From an uncultured Pseudomonadota bacterium (GTDB lineage Bacteria; Myxococcota_A; UBA796; GCA-2862545): 6,312 nt of DNA. Made by a program: the position numbers and the translations under genes. Below the pieces are notes generated by a model. That model worked only from the letters and a program-made list of their open reading frames with translations. It had not been told where the DNA came from and did not search any database. The stretch spans positions 1-6,312 of the forward strand of contig CALATR010000979.1 of assembly GCA_937891875.1 (NCBI GenBank), given 5' to 3'. Below are positions 1 through 6,176 of the stretch, piece by piece (positions within the stretch are counted from its first letter, which is position 1; each line of letters starts with the position of its first letter).

Positions 1-112
1 CTGCCGGCTCGCACGCGACGGAGCAGCCCGGCACGGCGCCTGCAAGGCAACCGGGCAGGCCACCTCGCGCCCCCCGCCCCTGCCCCACCCCGCCCTCCGC
101 GGAGCCGAATCG
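1..112 (+). other. C-rich leader upstream of murA with a nested hairpin
   Basis: No gene can be assigned. All three forward frames are open through this short piece, so the tail of an upstream gene can be neither shown nor excluded. GCCCGG at 26-31 is complementary to CCGGGC at 51-56, and inside that loop GCCT (38-41) pairs with AGGC (45-48), giving a nested hairpin. It has no following T-run, so it is not a standard intrinsic terminator. Bases 57-99 are strikingly C-rich and poor in G and A, the composition known from Rho-loading regions, but that role is only an inference. The murA ribosome binding site GGAG (101-104) sits at the right edge within the palindrome CTCCGCGGAG (95-104). Confidence 0.35.
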
Positions 113-1420
113 ATGGACAAGATCGTCGTCGCCGGTGGCCAGCCCCTGAGCGGCTCCATCGCCACCTCGGGTGCCAAGAACGCCGCCCTCCCCATCGTCA
201 TCGCCACCCTGCTCGCCCCCGGCGAGCACCGGCTGACCAACCTCCCCGAGCTGGTCGACGTCTCCTCGACGCTGTCCCTGCTCGGCCGCATCGGCTGCCC
301 CAGCCTGCTCGGCGAGTCCTCGACCCGCATCGACACCTCGCGCATCGCCTTCTCCGAGGCGCCCTACGACGTCGTGCGCAAGATGCGCGCCTCGGTCCTG
401 GTGCTCGGTCCCCTCCTCGCTCGCCACGGCGAGTGCAAGGTCTCCCTGCCCGGCGGCTGCGCGATCGGCGTCCGTCCGATCGACCAGCACCTCAAGGGCC
501 TGGAGGCCCTGGGTGCCCGCTTCGAGCTCTCCGGTGGCTACGTGCACGGCTACGCCGATGGCCTCGTCGGCGCCGAGATCCAGCTCGACATGCCCACGGT
601 CACCGGCACCGAGAACATCCTGATGGCCGCGACCCTGGCCGAGGGCACGTCGGTCATCCACAATGCCGCTCGCGAGCCTGAGATCGTCGACCTGGCCTCC
701 TTCCTGCGCAGCCTGGGCGCCGACATCCAGGGCGACGGCACCGCCACCATCACCGTGCACGGCGTGCCCCGCCTCACCCCGGCCAGCCGCCCCTACCGCA
801 TCCTGCCCGACCGCATCGAGGCAGGCACCTACCTGTGCGCCGCCGCGGTCGCCGGGGGCGAGGTCACCGTCACCGACGTCAACCCCCAGGACCTGCTCCC
901 GGTGGTCATGAAGCTCCGCGAGGCCGGTTGCAGCGTCGAGATCGGCGACCACGAGGTCACCTGCCGCCGCGATGGGCCGCTCCAGGCCATCCACGTCGAC
1001 ACCCAGCCGCACCCGGGCTTCCCGACCGACATGCAGGCCCAGCTGATGGCGGTCGCCGCGATCGCCCGGGGCACCAGCCAGTTCCGCGAGAACATCTTCG
1101 AGAACCGCTACATGCACGCCGCCGAGATGCTGCGCATGGGCGCTCGGATCGACGTGCAGGGCCGGGTCGCCACGGTCACCGGCGTCGAGCGCCTCACCGG
1201 AGCCCAGGTCATGGCCAGCGATCTGCGGGCCTCCGCCGCCCTCGTGCTCTCCGGGCTCGCCGCAGAGGGCATCACCGAGGTGCTCCGCATCTACCACCTC
1301 GATCGCGGCTACGAGAACCTGGTCGGCAAGCTGCGCGGGGTCGGCGCCCACGTGGGCCGGGTCTCGGACGACGTCACCGATCGCGCGGCCCTGCAGCGGG
1401 CGGCGGTGGCGGCAGGTTAG
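113..1420 (+). CDS. murA: UDP-N-acetylglucosamine 1-carboxyvinyltransferase (MurA)
   Basis: This cytoplasmic enzyme transfers enolpyruvate from phosphoenolpyruvate to UDP-GlcNAc, the first committed step of peptidoglycan precursor synthesis. The 435-residue protein has the usual MurA length, and the landmarks fall in the expected places. SGAKNAALP gives Lys22 and Asn23. The catalytic-loop segment PGGCAIGVRP carries Cys116, equivalent to E. coli Cys115. HPGFPTDMQAQ gives the general-base Asp306. DLRASAALV gives Arg372, and YHLDRGYENL gives Arg398, equivalent to E. coli Arg397. Having Cys, not Asp, at the active site is the fosfomycin-sensitive type, by family knowledge. The ATG start is supported by GGAG at 101-104, eight bases upstream, and by the N-terminus MDKIVVAGGQPLSG, which matches the family start. 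The gene ends in TAG 63 bases before the proposed dnaG start, close enough for cotranscription. No truncation or missing key residue is seen. Confidence 0.97.
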   Translation: MDKIVVAGGQPLSGSIATSGAKNAALPIVIATLLAPGEHRLTNLPELVDVSSTLSLLGRIGCPSLLGESSTRIDTSRIAFSEAPYDVVRKMRASVLVLGPLLARHGECKVSLPGGCAIGVRPIDQHLKGLEALGARFELSGGYVHGYADGLVGAEIQLDMPTVTGTENILMAATLAEGTSVIHNAAREPEIVDLASFLRSLGADIQGDGTATITVHGVPRLTPASRPYRILPDRIEAGTYLCAAAVAGGEVTVTDVNPQDLLPVVMKLREAGCSVEIGDHEVTCRRDGPLQAIHVDTQPHPGFPTDMQAQLMAVAAIARGTSQFRENIFENRYMHAAEMLRMGARIDVQGRVATVTGVERLTGAQVMASDLRASAALVLSGLAAEGITEVLRIYHLDRGYENLVGKLRGVGAHVGRVSDDVTDRAALQRAAVAAG

Positions 1421-1472
1421 GCACACGCCGACCCGCTCCGAGTCCCCTGGGCATCGGCGTCCCCGGGGCGTC

Positions 1473-1477
1473 GGGAG
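1473..1477 (+). promoter_or_regulatory. Ribosome binding site GGGAG supporting an ATC start of dnaG
   Basis: GGGAG lies six bases (TCCCCC) before ATC at 1484, a normal Shine-Dalgarno spacing. No ATG, GTG or TTG codon exists in the dnaG frame between the murA stop at 1420 and 1538, so this site is the main independent support for initiation at 1484. The first conventional alternative, GTG at 1538, has no comparably good upstream purine tract and would remove conserved protein. Confidence 0.55.
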
Positions 1478-1483
1478 TCCCCC

Positions 1484-3475
1484 ATCGCCCGCATTCCCCG
1501 CCACATCATCGACGACATCCGCGAGCGCGCCGACCTGGTGGCGCTGGTGGAGCGGCACGTCAGCCTGCAGCGGCGCGGGAACAGCTACGTCGGACTGTGC
1601 CCGTTCCACCAGGAGAAGTCGCCGAGCTTCCACGTGGTGCCGCACAAGCACCTCTTCCACTGCTTCGGCTGTGGCGCGGGCGGGGACGCCTTCAAGTTCC
1701 TGATGGAGCTCGAGGGGGTGTCCTTCATCGAGGCCGTGCGCGAGCTGGCCCAGGCGACCGGGATCGACCTGCCCGAGCGCGAGCTCTCTGACGAGGATCG
1801 CCGCCGCCTGCGCGAGCGCGCCTCCCTCTACGACGTGCTGGAGGGCGCCGCCGAGTTCTACCACCACGTGCTCATGGCCCGCCCCGAGGGCGCCGCCGGC
1901 CGGGACTACCTCAAGCGCCGCGGGATCACCCCGGACACGGCGACGAAGTGGAAGCTCGGCTTCGCCCCGGACGGCTGGACCCACACCCTGGACACGCTCC
2001 AGCGCCAGGGCTTTCCGCCGGACCTCATCTTCACCGCCGGCCTCGCCAAGCGCCGGGAGCGGGACAACGGACGGGTCAGTCACTACGACACCTTCCGCAA
2101 CCGGGTCACGATCCCGATCTGCGACACGCGGGGGCGGGTGATCGCGTTCGGCGCGCGACTGATCGAGGGAGAAGGCCCCAAGTACCTGAACTCTCCCGAG
2201 TCGCCGCTGTACCAGAAGTCCGCCGTGCTCTTCGGCCTGGAGCACGCGCGCCGGGCGATCCAGCGCGAGGACAAGGTGCTCATCGTCGAGGGCTACTTCG
2301 ACGTCATCTCCATGCACGAGGCCGGCTTCGAGCAGGTCATCGCCACCTGCGGCACCGCGCTGACCGACCAGCACCTCGAGACCCTGCGCCGGCTGACCAG
2401 CAACGTCGTCGCGCTGTTCGACGCGGACGAGGCGGGCGGGCGCGCTGCAGAGCGGAGCCTGCCCCTGTTCTTTCGCGCAGGCGTGCTCCCGTGGCGGCTC
2501 GAGGTGCCCGGCGCGAAGGATCCCGACGAGCTGGTCCGCGAGGAGGGTCCCCAGGCCATGACGGCGGCCATGGAGCGGGTCGAGCCCCTGCTCGAGTGGG
2601 TGGTCGAGCGCCGGCTGGCCCGCACCGGCGGTGGATCCGCGGCCCGCGCCGCCCAGGAGGACGAGCTGGTCGAGCTGCTGTCCTACACCCACGGCACCGA
2701 GGTCGTCGCCAGCGTGGCCCGGCGGCTGAAGGTGCACATGGACGTGCTGCTCGAGCGGGTGAACCAGGCCCGACGCAACCGCGAGCGCGGTGCACCCCGC
2801 CAGCGGGATCCGCTGCAGATCGTGCCGGATGCGCCCCCGAGCGCCCGCCGCCCGGGCCCACCGAGCGGTCCCGACTTCGACGGTCCCCCGCCCATGGAGC
2901 CGCCCGCCGACTTCGACGACAGCGACGTCCCCCCGATGGACGAGGGCCCACCGCCCCAGGCGCCCTGGTCCCCGACCCGGGACATGGTGCACGTCCTGTG
3001 GTTGCTGGTGCACCGCTATGACCAGGTCGCCGATCTCGCGCGGGTGCTCGGCCCGGCCGCCTGGGCGGACCAGGGACCCGCGATCGCCGTGCTGGACGCG
3101 CTCGTCGCGGGTGAGCAGGCCTCGGCGCTCCTCGACGACATCGACGATCCGGGCGTGCGCCGCACCCTCATGGCGGTGGTCGCCCGGGACAGTCTCTACG
3201 CCGAGGACCAGGCCGCCCGCGGCATGGCCCAGGCGCTCAATCGCCTGCTCTCCCCCCAGCTCGAGCTCGCCGTGGAGTCCCTCGACGGACAGGCCCGATC
3301 CGCAGCGCGGGCCAAGGACTGGGACCGACAGGGTCAGGCCACGGCGGCAAGCCTGGCCCTGCGCAAGGAGATCAAGGCGATGAAGACCGCCTTGGACGGC
3401 GGAAAACTTTCACGCTATGCCGATCGAGCAGCAGCCGGGATCGCCCTTCTGACATCAGACGGAAGCGTCTCATAG
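1484..3475 (+). CDS. dnaG: DNA primase (DnaG), apparent ATC start
   Basis: DnaG makes the RNA primers for chromosomal replication and docks on the replicative helicase. Numbered from ATC at 1484 the protein has 663 residues. The CHC2 zinc-binding domain carries Cys39, His42, Cys60 and Cys63, within one residue of E. coli 40/43/61/64. The segment PKYLNSPESPLYQK (about 231-244) is the conserved primase-core motif. The TOPRIM catalytic centre shows EGYFDV with Glu269 and DADEAG with Asp313 and Asp315. A proline- and acid-rich linker (about 448-498) leads into a helical C-terminal domain (about 499-663) in the place of the helicase-binding domain. The linker makes the protein longer than E. coli DnaG (581). 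A start at GTG 1538 would give 645 residues but lose the conserved ARIPRHIIDDIRERADL segment, so 1484 is preferred. The frame is open all the way back to the murA stop. An ATG-to-ATC base error cannot be excluded. Confidence 0.93.
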   Translation: MARIPRHIIDDIRERADLVALVERHVSLQRRGNSYVGLCPFHQEKSPSFHVVPHKHLFHCFGCGAGGDAFKFLMELEGVSFIEAVRELAQATGIDLPERELSDEDRRRLRERASLYDVLEGAAEFYHHVLMARPEGAAGRDYLKRRGITPDTATKWKLGFAPDGWTHTLDTLQRQGFPPDLIFTAGLAKRRERDNGRVSHYDTFRNRVTIPICDTRGRVIAFGARLIEGEGPKYLNSPESPLYQKSAVLFGLEHARRAIQREDKVLIVEGYFDVISMHEAGFEQVIATCGTALTDQHLETLRRLTSNVVALFDADEAGGRAAERSLPLFFRAGVLPWRLEVPGAKDPDELVREEGPQAMTAAMERVEPLLEWVVERRLARTGGGSAARAAQEDELVELLSYTHGTEVVASVARRLKVHMDVLLERVNQARRNRERGAPRQRDPLQIVPDAPPSARRPGPPSGPDFDGPPPMEPPADFDDSDVPPMDEGPPPQAPWSPTRDMVHVLWLLVHRYDQVADLARVLGPAAWADQGPAIAVLDALVAGEQASALLDDIDDPGVRRTLMAVVARDSLYAEDQAARGMAQALNRLLSPQLELAVESLDGQARSAARAKDWDRQGQATAASLALRKEIKAMKTALDGGKLSRYADRAAAGIALLTSDGSVS

Positions 3476-3483
3476 TTGTCAAC
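3448..3483 (+). other. Cluster of small inverted repeats at the dnaG end
   Basis: TCTGA (3448-3452) and TCAGA (3455-3459) form a palindrome with a two-base centre. AGACG (3457-3461) pairs with CGTCT (3466-3470) across the loop GAAG. GTTG (3475-3478) and CAAC (3480-3483) flank a single T. These overlap the last dnaG codons and the TAG stop. The patch is less GC-rich than its surroundings. It could be a regulator site or a processing hairpin in a dnaG-rpoD transcript. There is no T-run, so an intrinsic terminator is unlikely. Function is unknown. Confidence 0.3.
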
Positions 3484-3504
3484 ACAGTTCACTTGCGGTT
3501 AACC
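3476..3504 (+). promoter_or_regulatory. Possible promoter for rpoD
   Basis: TTGTCA (3476-3481) is a good -35-like hexamer starting immediately after the dnaG stop. Seventeen bases later lies TTAACC (3499-3504), a weak -10-like hexamer inside an AT-richer island. GCGGTTAACCCGC around it is nearly palindromic and might instead be an operator. A second weak pair is TTGGAC (3392-3397) with TATGCC (3416-3421), inside the end of dnaG. A separate rpoD promoter would fit the 189-base gap and the need for more sigma factor than primase. Only the -35 match is seen clearly and the rest is inference. Confidence 0.25.
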
Positions 3505-3521
3505 CGCGACAGCCCAACCAC

Positions 3522-3537
3522 CTGGTGAGTCCACCAG
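3522..3537 (+). other. Hairpin in the rpoD 5' leader
   Basis: CTGGTG (3522-3527) and CACCAG (3532-3537) are perfectly complementary around the four-base loop AGTC. A second short stem follows, GGTC (3548-3551) with GACC (3555-3558), enclosed by GCCG (3537-3540) and CGGC (3562-3565). No T-run follows, so these are leader structures and not an obvious terminator. The 189-base interval between dnaG and rpoD holds no open frame I would call a gene. Confidence 0.35.
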
Positions 3538-3664
3538 CCGGGAAGTCGGTCTCGGACCTCTCGGCGCATCCCCCTCCCGGTCCCTGCAACGGTCGTCGCC
3601 CGTCGGCCCCGCGGATCCGGTCACCAGGTCGAAGGCCACCACCAGACGCAGGAGCACCCGGTCC

Positions 3665-5365
3665 ATGACCAAAGCCGACCTCTCTGAGCTCCAGCAGTTG
3701 ATCAACCTCGGCAAGAAGCGTGGCTACGTCACCTACGCCGAGATGAACCAGGCCATCCCGACGGACGGCGTCAAGCCCGCCCACCTCGACGATCTGATGA
3801 GCCTCTTCAGCGACAAGGGCATCGAGATCGTCAACCAGGAGCGCAAGCGCGCCGACGCGGAGCGCCGCAGCGAGGATCGCCAGGACAGCAGCCGCAGCAA
3901 CGACCCCGTCCGCGTCTACCTGCGCAAGATGGGCTCGGTCTCGCTGCTCTCCCGCGAAGGCGAGATCGAGATCGCCAAGCGCATCGAAGAGGGCGTGCTC
4001 ACCGTCAAGCACGTCGTGCTCACCAGCCACGTCGCGGTGCAGTACATCGATCGCCTCATCGAGGAGAACGAGGCGCGGGTCGCCAAGGCCATCCGCTCCG
4101 GAAAGCGCCCCGAGCCCTTCAAGACCCGCCCCGGCGGCCTCACCCTGGAGCAGGCCAAGACCAAGGCGCTGGGCCTGCACGAGACCTACCAGGAAGCCTA
4201 CGTCGAGCTGACGAAGGCCAAGAGCAAGCGCAAGGTCGAGGAAGCGGAGGACGTGCTCGCCGAGGCCTCGGAAGAGCTCTACTCCTTCATGGAGACCCTG
4301 GACCTGCAGAAGCAGCAGCTGACCGACATCAGCGAGGTCATCCAGGAAGCCTGGGCCCAGATCGCGGAGTCCGAGGGCGAGATCGAGCTGGTCGCGCGCG
4401 ACGCCCGCCTGCCGGTCAAGGACCTGCGCCGCTCGATCCGCCAGGTGCGCCGCAACCTGGACACGACCGGCCAGGAGGTCATCGACCGCACCGGCATCCC
4501 CGAGGAGGAGTGGCGCGAGTTCGACAGCCGCGTCCGCCGGGAGCTGCGCAAGATCCGCAAGATCGAAGGTCAGACCGGCATGATGCGCGATCAGCTGTGC
4601 ACGGCCGCCCAGGACCTGAAGCGCGGTGAGGCCCTGGCCGAGCAGGCCAAGTGCGAGCTGGTGGAGGCCAACCTGCGCCTCGTGGTCAGCATCGCGAAGA
4701 AGTACACGAACCGTGGCCTGCAGTTCCTCGACCTCATCCAGGAAGGCAACATCGGCCTGATGAAGGCGGTCGAGAAGTTCGAGTATCGGCGTGGCTACAA
4801 GTTCAGCACCTACGCCACCTGGTGGATCCGTCAGGCGATCACCCGGGCCATCGCGGACCAGGCACGCACCATCCGCATCCCGGTCCACATGATCGAGACG
4901 ATCAACAAGCTCATCCGCACCCAGCGTCACCTGGTGCAGGAGATGGGCCGGGAGCCGACTCCCGAGGAGATCGCCGAGAAGATGGAGCTCCCCGTGGACA
5001 AGGTCCACAAGATCCTCAAGATCGCCAAGGAGCCCATCAGCCTCGAGACCCCGATCGGCGAGGAGGAGGACTCCCACCTCGGCGACTTCATCGAGGACAA
5101 GAACACGCTGTCCCCGGCGGACAACATCGTCAACGCCTCGCTGTCCGAGGCCACCCGCAAGGTGCTGGCCACCCTCACCCCCCGTGAGGAGCGCGTGCTG
5201 CGCCTGCGCTTCGGCATCGGCCAGAACCAGGACCACACCCTGGAGGAGGTCGGGCAGGACTTCGAGGTCACCCGCGAGCGCATCCGCCAGATCGAGGCGA
5301 AGGCGCTCCGCAAGCTCCGCCACCCCAGCCGCAGCAAGCGCCTCCGCCCCTTCATGGAGAGCTAG
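3665..5365 (+). CDS. rpoD: RNA polymerase primary sigma factor (RpoD/SigA)
   Basis: This is the housekeeping sigma-70 factor that directs RNA polymerase to most promoters. The 566-residue protein shows the group 1 layout. Region 1.1 (about 1-56) carries GKKRGYVTYAEMN. Region 1.2 (about 79-110) begins DPVRVYLRKMG. A charged, largely helical non-conserved insert covers about 111-325. Region 2 (about 327-400) contains EANLRLVVSIAKKY, DLIQEGNIGLMKAVEKF and the promoter-melting segment YKFSTYATWWIRQAI. Region 3 starts RTIRIPVHMIETINKL (402-416), and the finger-region motif DFIED is at 474-478. Region 4.2 (about 524-553) is the -35-binding helix-turn-helix, HTLEEVGQDFEVTRERIRQIEAKALRKLRH in two overlapping parts, followed by the standard HPSRS tail. 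Region 1.1, the insert and the perfect region 2.4/4.2 motifs separate it from alternative sigmas. The ATG is preceded by AGGAG (3650-3654) at ten bases. It is shorter than E. coli RpoD (613) mainly in the N-terminal half. It follows dnaG, as in the macromolecular synthesis operon. Confidence 0.97.
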   Translation: MTKADLSELQQLINLGKKRGYVTYAEMNQAIPTDGVKPAHLDDLMSLFSDKGIEIVNQERKRADAERRSEDRQDSSRSNDPVRVYLRKMGSVSLLSREGEIEIAKRIEEGVLTVKHVVLTSHVAVQYIDRLIEENEARVAKAIRSGKRPEPFKTRPGGLTLEQAKTKALGLHETYQEAYVELTKAKSKRKVEEAEDVLAEASEELYSFMETLDLQKQQLTDISEVIQEAWAQIAESEGEIELVARDARLPVKDLRRSIRQVRRNLDTTGQEVIDRTGIPEEEWREFDSRVRRELRKIRKIEGQTGMMRDQLCTAAQDLKRGEALAEQAKCELVEANLRLVVSIAKKYTNRGLQFLDLIQEGNIGLMKAVEKFEYRRGYKFSTYATWWIRQAITRAIADQARTIRIPVHMIETINKLIRTQRHLVQEMGREPTPEEIAEKMELPVDKVHKILKIAKEPISLETPIGEEEDSHLGDFIEDKNTLSPADNIVNASLSEATRKVLATLTPREERVLRLRFGIGQNQDHTLEEVGQDFEVTRERIRQIEAKALRKLRHPSRSKRLRPFMES

Positions 5366-5379
5366 GAGCTGGGTTCGGT

Positions 5380-5427
5380 CAGGGAGAGGAGGGGCGGTCC
5401 CCAGTCTCCAGTCGCCAGTCTCCAGTC
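5380..5427 (+). repeat. Heptad repeat unit, copy 1 (left arm)
   Basis: A 20-base leader, CAGGGAGAGGAGGGGCGGTC (5380-5399), is followed by four 7-base repeats: CCCAGTC, TCCAGTC, GCCAGTC and TCCAGTC (5400-5427). Only the first base of each repeat varies (consensus NCCAGTC). The unit begins 14 bases after the rpoD stop. It is mirrored by copy 2 on the other strand, so a transcript running past rpoD could fold the two arms together. Tandem heptamers of this general kind (STRR sequences such as CCCCAGT) are known from cyanobacteria; the resemblance is in form only. Confidence 0.85.
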
Positions 5428-5621
5428 CTCGCGCACCGCGGAGCTCACGGCTTCGCGGTGCACGCGCTCAGGGTGGCAGAAGTGTGCATGGGCACGAACT
5501 GCCTCGCGGCAACGGCCCGGCTCTCCCCGCCGGCGGTTCCGACAACGCGCGCGCGCACCAGCCTGCCAGCACCTCCACTGGCGCCCTGGGACTGGAGACT
5601 GGAGACTGGTGACTGGAGACC
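5396..5621. repeat. 226-base inverted-repeat element between rpoD and the stress-protein gene
   Basis: The left arm 5396-5428 and the right arm 5589-5621 match as an inverted repeat at 30 of 33 positions. All three mismatches fall on the variable first base of a heptad. The 160-base interior contains a strong hairpin (5433-5461) and several 4-5 bp stems: GTGC/GCAC (5484-5495), TGCC/GGCA (5500-5511) and GCCAG/CTGGC (5565-5582). No convincing gene lies inside. Frames crossing the arms encode only repeat-derived peptides such as RLETGDW. The form is like a small non-coding element or MITE, but no target-site duplication was found, and two independent insertions of one unit in opposite directions would look the same. 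This accounts for most of the 330 gene-free bases at 5366-5695. Bases 5638-5695 show nothing beyond the usp ribosome binding site. Confidence 0.6.
5433..5461 (+). other. Strong 12-bp hairpin inside the inverted-repeat element
   Basis: GCACCGCGGAGC (5433-5444) pairs with GCTTCGCGGTGC (5450-5461) across the five-base loop TCACG. The stem has eleven Watson-Crick pairs and one G-U pair on the + strand. In sense RNA this would be a stable structure just downstream of rpoD and the left heptad arm. No T-run follows. It may protect or process the 3' end of the rpoD transcript, or be part of a structured RNA in the element. The function is inferred, but the pairing is visible. Confidence 0.55.
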
Positions 5622-5637
5622 GGCCCGCCACCGTGGC
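5590..5637 (-). repeat. Heptad repeat unit, copy 2 (right arm, reverse orientation)
   Basis: On the + strand this reads GACTGGA, GACTGGA, GACTGGT, GACTGGA (5590-5617) and then GACCGGCCCGCCAC. On the minus strand it is a GC-rich leader, GTGGCGGGCCGGTC, followed by four NCCAGTC-type heptads, the same order as copies 1 and 3. The leader shares GTGGCGGG and CGGTC with copy 3 (6184-6196). This orientation makes it the inverted partner of copy 1. Confidence 0.8.
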
Positions 5638-5695
5638 CTCCGCCGCTGGTTCCCCCTTCTCCCCGCCGCCTGACCGCCCGACCGCAGGAGCCCCG

Positions 5696-6154
5696 ATGAC
5701 CCACACCATCCTCGTCGGCATCGACACCCGGGAGCTCGCTGACGGCGGGCACATCGCCCTGCTGGCCGAGGTCCGCCGGCTGGCGCACGCGCTCGGCTCC
5801 GAGGTCGTGCTGCTGCACCTGGCCGAGGCCGACCCCACCTTCATGGGCTTCGACGCCGACACCGACACCATGCGCGACGAGCGCGCCCAGCGCGAGCGCG
5901 CCGATCACCGCGCCGTGCAGGCCCTCGCCGCCGAGCTCCGCGAAGCCGACATCGAGGCCCGCGCGCTGCAGTTCCGCGGCCCCCCCGCCGACGCCCTCGC
6001 CGACCGCGCCGACCAGCTCCACGCCGACCTCATCGCCATCGAAGCCCACCAGCGCGGCCCCCTGATGCGCGCCCTGCTCGGCAGCGTCAGCCACCGCCTC
6101 GTCGACCACGCGCCGTGTCCTGTGCTTGTGGTGCCGAGGGTGGAGCGGGGCTGA
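5696..6154 (+). CDS. Universal stress protein (UspA-like), degenerate nucleotide loop
   Basis: A 152-residue single-domain protein of the UspA family, small cytoplasmic proteins tied to stress survival and usually acting as dimers. It starts THTILVGID, where the first strand ends in the family Asp (Asp10). It finishes LLGSVSHRLVDHAPCPVLVV, the classic last helix and strand. In ATP-binding members the loop reads G-x2-G-x9-G-S/T. Here the two leading glycines are Glu116 and Gln119 (EAHQ), while the spacing of nine and Gly129-Ser130 are kept. ATP binding is therefore doubtful. The ATG at 5696 is chosen because AGGAG (5686-5690) stands five bases before it and the domain begins there. An in-frame GTG at 5609 lies within the heptad repeat and would add a low-complexity, proline-rich leader with no family match. 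It sits 330 bases after rpoD, so it is probably a separate transcript, though no clear promoter was seen. Confidence 0.88.
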   Translation: MTHTILVGIDTRELADGGHIALLAEVRRLAHALGSEVVLLHLAEADPTFMGFDADTDTMRDERAQRERADHRAVQALAAELREADIEARALQFRGPPADALADRADQLHADLIAIEAHQRGPLMRALLGSVSHRLVDHAPCPVLVVPRVERG

Positions 6155-6176
6155 CGAAGCGTCACGTCGCTCGCGG

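Noticed and set aside
835..1791. 318-codon + strand open frame spanning the murA-dnaG junction
   Set aside because: It is an Arg/Gly/Pro-rich out-of-frame shadow of two well-identified genes, with no recognisable motif.
3479..5323. 614-codon open frame on the minus strand covering all of rpoD
   Set aside because: It is the antisense shadow of rpoD. The translation is a Leu/Asp/Ala/Val-rich string without domain motifs, as expected opposite a GC-rich gene, and rpoD itself is certain.
5361..5380. Intrinsic terminator immediately after rpoD (AGCT/AGCT pairing)
   Set aside because: The stem is only four pairs and no T-run follows.
5400..5617. CRISPR array
   Set aside because: The repeats are 7 bases with no spacers between them, the two arrays face opposite ways, and there are no cas genes.
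5396..5621. Retron or insertion sequence
   Set aside because: No reverse transcriptase or transposase is encoded in or next to the inverted repeat, and no target-site duplication is visible.
5458..5673. Small + strand frame of 71 codons within the inverted-repeat element
   Set aside because: Its distinctive part (RLETGDW) is just the translation of the heptad repeat, with no good ribosome binding site and a composition like random GC-rich DNA.
5609..5695. Upstream GTG start extending the stress protein by 29 residues
   Set aside because: The GTG lies inside the heptad array, the added residues are low complexity, and ATG 5696 has a proper AGGAG and matches the family N-terminus.
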